From positions 1 to 34,436 of the forward strand of contig JACMLT010000139.1 of assembly GCA_014379455.1 (NCBI GenBank): 34,436 nucleotides of DNA, in the 5' to 3' direction. This DNA comes from Nitrospiraceae bacterium (GTDB lineage: Bacteria; Nitrospirota; Nitrospiria; Nitrospirales; Nitrospiraceae). The notes below the pieces were generated by a model. It did no database searches. It was given only the letters and a program-made list of their open reading frames with translations, and was not told the origin of the DNA. Shown here in pieces: positions 28,559 through 34,436 of this stretch (the stretch's first letter is position 1; each line of letters opens with the position of its first letter). The position numbers were made by a program, and so were the translations under genes.

Positions 28559-29137
28559 ATGTCTCGTCCTCGTAAGGAGCCACAATCACGGCGGCGCGGA
28601 ACGGATCGTGTGCATCCCTTGGTCGGTGTGTTAGGCGGAAGCAAATCTGATTTTCCGATCTTAGAAAAAGCCACTGCCATTCTGACGGATCTCGGGGTTC
28701 CACACGAATTGATGGTCGTCTCCGCGCATCGAACCCCGGATCGCTTGTTCTCGTATGCAGAACAAGCTCCTGGCCGTGGGATCGAAGTGATTATTGCTGG
28801 TGCGGGAGGGGCAGCACATCTTCCTGGGATGCTGGCAGCGAAGACGTATCTGCCGGTCATCGGAGTCCCGATTCCGACCGAGCATCTTCGTGGACTGGAC
28901 TCGCTCCTCTCCATCGTGCAAATGCCAAAAGGGATTCCCGTCGCCACGGTGGCCATTGGCGGGGCGGAGAATGCCGGATTGCTTGCCGCACAAATCTTGG
29001 CGGGCCGGTACCCAGCGATTGCCGCTCGCGTGAAATTGTTTCGCCAGACACAAACTGACGGTGTGCTCCAGTCTCCTGAAGCAAAAGGGCTGGTGACTGG
29101 AACGAAGGGTCCCGGCCGTCCGAGCCGACACTCGTGA
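28559..29137 (+). CDS. purE: N5-carboxyaminoimidazole ribonucleotide mutase
   Basis: [84 protein letters not shown]. Confidence 0.97.
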   Translation: MSRPRKEPQSRRRGTDRVHPLVGVLGGSKSDFPILEKATAILTDLGVPHELMVVSAHRTPDRLFSYAEQAPGRGIEVIIAGAGGAAHLPGMLAAKTYLPVIGVPIPTEHLRGLDSLLSIVQMPKGIPVATVAIGGAENAGLLAAQILAGRYPAIAARVKLFRQTQTDGVLQSPEAKGLVTGTKGPGRPSRHS

Positions 29138-30312
29138 AGGCAGGCGTCATCGCACCTGGGTCTGTCCTGGGCGTCCTGGGCGGCGGACAATTAGGTGCCA
29201 TGTTCACTGTGGCGGCATACCGGCTCGGGTATCACGTCGCTGTGTGGGATCCAGATCCAGAAGCGCCGGCTCATCGTGTTGCCACGCACAGTTTCCCCTT
29301 TCCCTTCACTGACCAGCACGTTCTTGCGCGCTTTGCCGACCTGGTCAGTGTCGTGACCTATGAATGGGAAAATATTCCGGCGGAACTCTGTCGAGCACTA
29401 GAGCAGCGGAAGCCGGTTTGCCCATCGAGTGCCATCCTGAGTGTGATTCAAGATCGCATAACACAAAAAAACTTCTTGGCCTCTCACGGATTTTCCACTC
29501 CCCCTTTCATCGGCCTGGCGTCTCCCGATCAATTATTGTCGACTGTCAGACAGATTGGGTATCCCGCTCTCTGTAAAACAGCAACGGCTGGTTATGACGG
29601 CAAGGGGCAGTGGAGAATTTCCCGAGAGTCCGAAGTCCGGGAGGTGGAACACGCGATATTGGAATCTGCTCGTCCCGGCATGCGATGGATCGTGGAGTCT
29701 TTGGTGCCGTTTGAGCGGGAACTTTCGATCCTGGTGGTTCGGGGAGCTGACGGACAGAGTTGTACGTATCCGATAGTTGAGAATGAACATGAAGAGGGAA
29801 TTCTTCGAACCACCATGGTGCCGGCATCTGGATCGTCAGCTGTGGCCAGCCAAGCCGCCGCTCTTGCCATTCAGGCCATAGATCGTCTGGAAGGGGTCGG
29901 GGTATTTTGTCTCGAATTGTTTCAGCTGTCCACCGGGGAACTCCTCATTAACGAAATTGCTCCGCGGCCTCACAACTCAGGCCATTACACGCTCGATGTG
30001 TGCAGTGTATCCCAGTTTGAGCAACAGGTTCGTGCGATCTGTGGGATGCCGCTTGGTGAAGTGCGTTTGCTGAGTCCAGCCGTCATGCTGAATCTTATCG
30101 GGGACGATGCTGCGCCCCTCATGAAGGGCGCAGGGTGTCGTGCTCTGCTGGATATTCCCGGTGCGGTACTCCATCTCTACGGCAAGCGTGTCATTCGCCC
30201 CCGCCGGAAGATGGGACATGTGACGTTTTTCGGGGAGACGCTCGTCCTCGCCCTCGATCATGCAAAGCAATTTCGTGATGGTCTCGCAAGCGGCCCCACC
30301 CTGTCTTCCTGA
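29134..30312 (+). CDS. purK: 5-(carboxyamino)imidazole ribonucleotide synthase
   Basis: [38 protein letters not shown]...[12 protein letters not shown]...[43 protein letters not shown] start in GTGA overlap with purE. Confidence 0.96.
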   Translation: MKAGVIAPGSVLGVLGGGQLGAMFTVAAYRLGYHVAVWDPDPEAPAHRVATHSFPFPFTDQHVLARFADLVSVVTYEWENIPAELCRALEQRKPVCPSSAILSVIQDRITQKNFLASHGFSTPPFIGLASPDQLLSTVRQIGYPALCKTATAGYDGKGQWRISRESEVREVEHAILESARPGMRWIVESLVPFERELSILVVRGADGQSCTYPIVENEHEEGILRTTMVPASGSSAVASQAAALAIQAIDRLEGVGVFCLELFQLSTGELLINEIAPRPHNSGHYTLDVCSVSQFEQQVRAICGMPLGEVRLLSPAVMLNLIGDDAAPLMKGAGCRALLDIPGAVLHLYGKRVIRPRRKMGHVTFFGETLVLALDHAKQFRDGLASGPTLSS

Positions 30313-30790
30313 TTTCTTTCACCCATCCGCCTCGTTACTATCCGACATTAACCGACAGGATGCTGTGGTCGTGGTCGATAGTATTTTAAGTAGTATCACT
30401 AGCCATCCATAATCTGTGGAGGTTTTTCTGCTTACCCGGGTTGTTCTATTTTGTGATTTTCTAATAGAGGTCTGAACCAAATCGTCAGCTCCTCACAACA
30501 CAGGCGACGGGAAAAACATGGGTTAGCTCTGCTCAGATATCGGTACAGGACTTGCTCTATTCCTAGTGGGCTGCGGGAAAAGCGGCTCTTCTCGTCCGCC
30601 TGATCTCAGCCAGCCGATACCCGTGAAGTGTAGTTGGTTCACGCATATTATGTGTTTGAAGGATGCGTCCAGACAGTATGAGACCTGAAACGAGAAACCC
30701 GCAATTCCTTTCTCAACCAAACAACGTGAAAGGAGGGCAGGTTTTTCGCGTGCTGCCGGTCTTCGATCACGCAAACAGGAGATCAAGTGA

Positions 30791-32641
30791 ATGAGCACTC
30801 TTGCCGTCCCCACTGACCATCAGATCGAACGGTCTTCGTCGGATTCGTGTTCCGACAATACAATCTCTCGTCCGAGATATCTTGTGCTTCAGTCGCTGGT
30901 CGGCATCATGTTGGCATACCAGTTATTGTCTGGAGCCGAGCTCATTGCAAGTCGCCCTACGATCGCGGTGATTGTTATTGGGTTGGTGGCGATGGTCCTC
31001 TGCTTGTGGTATGTGCCGACCGCAATCCTACAGGCCGCGTGGTTCAGCGGGGCTGTGATCGGCATCGATACGGTGCTCGTGACCACGACAATTTATCTGT
31101 CGGGTAATGCGCGGTCGGAACTCTATCTGTCGTATTTTGTGCTCATGCTCATTGCGGCCTCGGTGCGGCGACTCTCCCATGTCATTGGATTATCGCTGTT
31201 GCTCTGTGCCGGGTATGGCGTCATCCTCTATCAGGGGATTGTACAAACCGGCTCGTTGTCGCCCGGCCATCTGTTTGGAGTTCCGGTGTTGTTGGTGATG
31301 GCGACATTCTACGGGCTTGCGCTGCAAACGATTGGCGCCGAACGGCAACACAAAACACTCTTGCTGGGGAATATTGAGTCGCTGAAAGAGGCAGAACAGG
31401 CCTTGCAAGCGTCACGCGATCAGTTAGAGGTTCGTATCAAGGGTCTCAAGAGTGATCTCTCACGGGCGAGCGAGGATGTCCGGCAGGAGAAGAAAGAACG
31501 ACAAGGCCTTGAGCAGCAATTACATGAAGTGCAGAAGATGGACGCGATCAGTCGGATTGCGGGAGGGGTTGCAGAAGAACTCAACCATCTTGTGTCGGTA
31601 ATCGGGAAGCAGACGGGTGTAGTTCTTTCCCAGCTCAAGGCGAACGACCCACTGTACGGGCCGATCGATGACATATTTCGAAGCGGAGGAAAGGCCGCAG
31701 TGTTGACCGCTCAACTGGCTGAGTTGGGTCTTCATACCGGCCATGTCAGACAGGTACTTTCTGTCAAGGTCGTGTTGGAGGAGATTCGCGACGTGATGAG
31801 AGGATTGCTGCCCCCATCCATTGATCTCAATCTGGTCATTGAAAATGCGCCGATGGAAGTAGAGGTCGATCGTGAGGGCCTTGAGCAAGCGCTGCTTCAT
31901 TTGGCGGTGAATGCCCGAGATGCCATGCCGCAAGGGGGTCGGCTTCGGATTGAAGCGAAGCAGGTATTCCATGGGCGTGAGGGTGAGTCTGTGAATGGAA
32001 AAAGAATGCATCGGTCTACAGCGTTGATCGAAGTGAGCGATACCGGAAGTGGAATGAGTCCGGAGACCCAGTCGCACATGTTTGAGCCATTTTTCTCTAC
32101 AAAGGAACTGAATATAGGACTGGGGCTTACCGCAGTCTATGGCATTGTGAAGCATAGTGCAGGCCAGGTCGATGTGGTCAGTCAGCCTGGCAAGGGTACC
32201 GTCGTGCGGGTGACGCTTCCCCTCGCAGCACAGGGTCGGCCGCCTGTCCCATCGGCTCTGGCACATGTTGCAGCCAAAGGGCAGGAAACGGTTCTATTGG
32301 TGGAGCCAAATGAAATCGACCGTAAGCTCGCACTCTCGACACTGTTGCGACATCGTTATCAGGTCTTGGAGGCGAGCTCGTCCGTGGAAGCGTTGCTGCT
32401 TACGCAGCAACATCCAGGAGCTGTTCATGTGACGGTGAGCGATCTCATGATGCCGGAGATCGGGGGGCGTGAATTAGCTAGACGATTGCTGAAGCAATAC
32501 CCGACAATGAAGGCGCTCTTTATTTCCGGGTTTGACGACGAGGCCATGGTGTCTCATCGTCTCAACCCGCGGTATCTATTGAGGCGCCCCTATCGACAAG
32601 CTGGACTGGTCGAAAAAGTGCGTGAGTTGCTGGATACCTGA
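30791..32641 (+). CDS. Membrane hybrid sensor histidine kinase with degenerate H-box and degenerate C-terminal receiver
   Basis: Several hydrophobic N-terminal TM segments, coiled coil, H-box-like ISRIAGGVAEELNHLVSVIG, N-box LEQALLHLAVNARDAMPQGG, G-boxes VSDTGSGMSPETQSHMFEPFFSTKELNIGLGLTAVYGIV, receiver ETVLLVEPNEIDRKLAL...VTVSDLMMPEIGG...LLRRPYRQ. Confidence 0.9.
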   Translation: MSTLAVPTDHQIERSSSDSCSDNTISRPRYLVLQSLVGIMLAYQLLSGAELIASRPTIAVIVIGLVAMVLCLWYVPTAILQAAWFSGAVIGIDTVLVTTTIYLSGNARSELYLSYFVLMLIAASVRRLSHVIGLSLLLCAGYGVILYQGIVQTGSLSPGHLFGVPVLLVMATFYGLALQTIGAERQHKTLLLGNIESLKEAEQALQASRDQLEVRIKGLKSDLSRASEDVRQEKKERQGLEQQLHEVQKMDAISRIAGGVAEELNHLVSVIGKQTGVVLSQLKANDPLYGPIDDIFRSGGKAAVLTAQLAELGLHTGHVRQVLSVKVVLEEIRDVMRGLLPPSIDLNLVIENAPMEVEVDREGLEQALLHLAVNARDAMPQGGRLRIEAKQVFHGREGESVNGKRMHRSTALIEVSDTGSGMSPETQSHMFEPFFSTKELNIGLGLTAVYGIVKHSAGQVDVVSQPGKGTVVRVTLPLAAQGRPPVPSALAHVAAKGQETVLLVEPNEIDRKLALSTLLRHRYQVLEASSSVEALLLTQQHPGAVHVTVSDLMMPEIGGRELARRLLKQYPTMKALFISGFDDEAMVSHRLNPRYLLRRPYRQAGLVEKVRELLDT

Positions 32642-32706
32642 AGACTGGAAGGAAGGGTGTCTTTACCCAAACACATCAGATAAACCAAAAAGCAGTCCTC
32701 TTTCTC

Positions 32707-32725
32707 GGTGGGGTTTTTCACCACC
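32707..32725. terminator. Possible bidirectional terminator between convergent genes
   Basis: GGTGG-ggtttttca-CCACC hairpin with nearby T/A tracts between genes ending at 32641 (+) and 32729 (-). Confidence 0.35.
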
Positions 32726-32728
32726 CTG

Positions 32729-33433
32729 TTAGTCTCCCAATCGGTCTCTGCGGTTTGGGGACAAAAAGGGCACGTCCGGGCGTTTGAACAGACCAATCAA
32801 CGCCATCCCAGCGAGAAATCCGCCGATATGGGCAAAGAATGCGATGCCTCCGCCCGTGCTGCCGATGCTCGTTCCTCCGCTCAATAGTTGCATCACGAAC
32901 CACATGCCGAGGACGATTCCCGCTGGCACCCTCGTGGCGCCCAGGCCGGGCATCATGACCAGCACGCGGGCTCGTGGAAACAGCAACAGATAGGCACCTA
33001 AGATGCCGGAAATAGCGCCGCTTGCTCCGACCATCGGGATAGATGAGGACGGATCAGTGAGGGCGTGGCTTAAGGCAGCGAGAATTCCGCATGTGAGATA
33101 GAACGCGATGTACTTTGCATGCCCCATGGCGTCTTCGATGTTATTTCCGAAGACCCAGAGGTACAGCATATTCCCAATGAGATGCATCCAGCCGCCATGG
33201 AGAAACATGCTTGTGATTAATGTCGCGTATGCGGGGATGGCTACGCCCATCTCAGGAAGGTCGGCCTCTCCAAACACGAGAGCCGGGATTGCTCCGTACT
33301 GAAAGACGAACGTGTTTCCTGAGTTGTCTGGAAGGCTTGCCTGGTAGAGAAAGACGAGGGCGCAGGCCACGATCCAAGTGATTGTGACAATTGGCGGTCG
33401 CTCGGTGGGGTTGTCGTCATGCAGAGGGATCAT
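32729..33433 (-). CDS. Rhomboid-family intramembrane serine protease
   Basis: FLHGGWMHLIGNMLYLWVFGNNIEDAMGH, catalytic GASGAISGILGAYL, and FFAHIGGFLAGM His. Confidence 0.95.
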   Translation of the reverse strand: MIPLHDDNPTERPPIVTITWIVACALVFLYQASLPDNSGNTFVFQYGAIPALVFGEADLPEMGVAIPAYATLITSMFLHGGWMHLIGNMLYLWVFGNNIEDAMGHAKYIAFYLTCGILAALSHALTDPSSSIPMVGASGAISGILGAYLLLFPRARVLVMMPGLGATRVPAGIVLGMWFVMQLLSGGTSIGSTGGGIAFFAHIGGFLAGMALIGLFKRPDVPFLSPNRRDRLGD

Positions 33434-33443
33434 GTGCCCTCAT

Positions 33444-33570
33444 TAGCAGGACGCTGAAAAAGGTCCGCCAGCGGCGTTCTCGCTTCGCTCAGAGGCTCAA
33501 CATACCGAAGCGTACGCCTCGCCTCTTCGCTCGTTGCGGCCTTGCTGGACGGCCTTTTTGAGCATCCTGC
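33444..33570. repeat. Dispersed MITE/REP-like element, copy D (inverted orientation; short left, type-2 right)
   Basis: tagcaggacgctgaaaaaggtccgccagcggcgttctcgcttcgctcagaggctcaacataccgaagcgtacgcctcgcc...cgttgcggccttgctggacggcctttttgagcatcctgc; reverse complement aligns with copies A-C. Confidence 0.85.
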
Positions 33571-33645
33571 TTGCGGCTTTCCTGCTGTCCTAGACGTACG
33601 GACCATTGAATTTTCACTGTGCCACAATAGTATTTCCGCGGCCGG

Positions 33646-34436
33646 TTAAAAGGGAGGTCTGCGACGGTCGACGACTGATCGAGGAAGCGCCGGGTTATCC
33701 GGCAAGGAGCCATCGGGTCCGAGGGGGACCGAAAACCCTGCGGCGTGTGTATGGCCTCCACCGCCGAACGATGCAGCGAGGGTTCCTATATCGGTCCCAT
33801 CCTCTCGTGAGCGCATACTGTAGTAACGGCGCCCATCGCGATCATGCCAAATGATACAAAAAGGATGTTCCAGAGAAAGTCGTTCGCCGATCTGACTCGT
33901 CAGGACAGCGCTTTGGACCGATGGGACAATGGTTCCGTGAAAGTCGACCAACATCGCTTGGGCCGCAAGTTTGCTCACGAGCTCGCTTTCGTAACGGAGG
34001 ATGGCCCGGCCCTCCTGCTCCAATCCCTGCTGCGTGAATTGGTTCCAGAGGTGATAGTCGAATGGATAGGAGGCGACGGCTGCATTAATTTCCCGACTGG
34101 AGGGGAGGGCCCACGTCCAGAGATCTTTGTCTTGAATGTAGTCGAGGAGCCACGGAATCGGCTGATCATGGGCCCATTCCCAGGCCAGGACCGCTCCGGA
34201 CTTCTTCATGTCGAAGTACGCATAGGGAAGGCCGACGAGGGCCTTTTCTGCCGTGATGTGATGATCGAGTACGAGGAGCGCCTGCGTCTCCGCAGCCATA
34301 GTCTCCAGTGTTTTCCGGGCATAGCTGAAATCCACAATGACGACTCGTTGGTCCTGGAGCCCAGTGGGAGGAGGAGTCCCGTGTTTCACGGGAATAAACC
34401 GAGTCGCTGGGAATCGAGTCCAGATTGCCCAGGCGG
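33646..34436 (-). CDS. DHH/DHHA1-family phosphoesterase, 5' end beyond the window
   Basis: VVIVDFSYARKTLETMAAETQALLVLDHHITAEKAL (DHH) and FGGGGHTHAAGFSV (DHHA1). The frame stays open to the right edge (AWAIWTRFPATRFIPVKHGT...), so the annotated start at 34389 is internal. Confidence 0.88.
   Translation of the reverse strand, partial: AWAIWTRFPATRFIPVKHGTPPPTGLQDQRVVIVDFSYARKTLETMAAETQALLVLDHHITAEKALVGLPYAYFDMKKSGAVLAWEWAHDQPIPWLLDYIQDKDLWTWALPSSREINAAVASYPFDYHLWNQFTQQGLEQEGRAILRYESELVSKLAAQAMLVDFHGTIVPSVQSAVLTSQIGERLSLEHPFCIIWHDRDGRRYYSMRSREDGTDIGTLAASFGGGGHTHAAGFSVPLGPDGSLPDNPALPRSVVDRRRPPF

Noticed and set aside
33489-33761. 90-aa minus ORF (…QDAQKGRPARPQRAKRRGVRFGMLSL)
   Set aside because: Translation through repeat copy D overlapping the 3' end of the DHH gene; not a credible protein.

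Overview
This 34.4 kb window is a bacterial chromosomal segment. Gene content and protein style suggest a Nitrospira-like (Nitrospirota) organism; that lineage call is inference. It is dominated by housekeeping genes. Recognisable content, left to right: a C-terminal fragment of a large protein; two tandem OmpA-like lipoproteins; mscL; a DUF481-like protein; tRNA-Ser(GGA); the small SRP RNA; dnaX-ybaB-recR; a DksA/TraR zinc-finger protein; a TPR lipoprotein; a small lipoprotein; tRNA-Val(CAC); trmFO-xerC; argB; an M28 peptidase; a hypothetical protein; a gamma-carbonic-anhydrase-like protein; nagZ; leucyl aminopeptidase; queE; a HAD phosphatase; tRNA-Leu(GAG); a 1607-aa multi-PAS/GAF histidine kinase with a LuxR-type response regulator; an orphan receiver; purE-purK; a membrane hybrid kinase; a rhomboid protease; and a DHH phosphoesterase cut by the right edge. 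The most interesting signals are: (1) a dispersed, non-coding, MITE/REP-like element of about 125-170 bp in four copies, with imperfect terminal inverted repeats, a conserved internal hairpin, mosaic left and right halves, and one end placed directly at gene stop codons; (2) a hybrid sensor kinase whose H-box histidine is replaced by glutamate while the ATPase motifs remain, with a degenerate receiver; (3) low-complexity 'word and reverse-complement word' palindromic spacers beside stable RNA genes. No CRISPR array, prophage or obvious defence or secretion system was seen.
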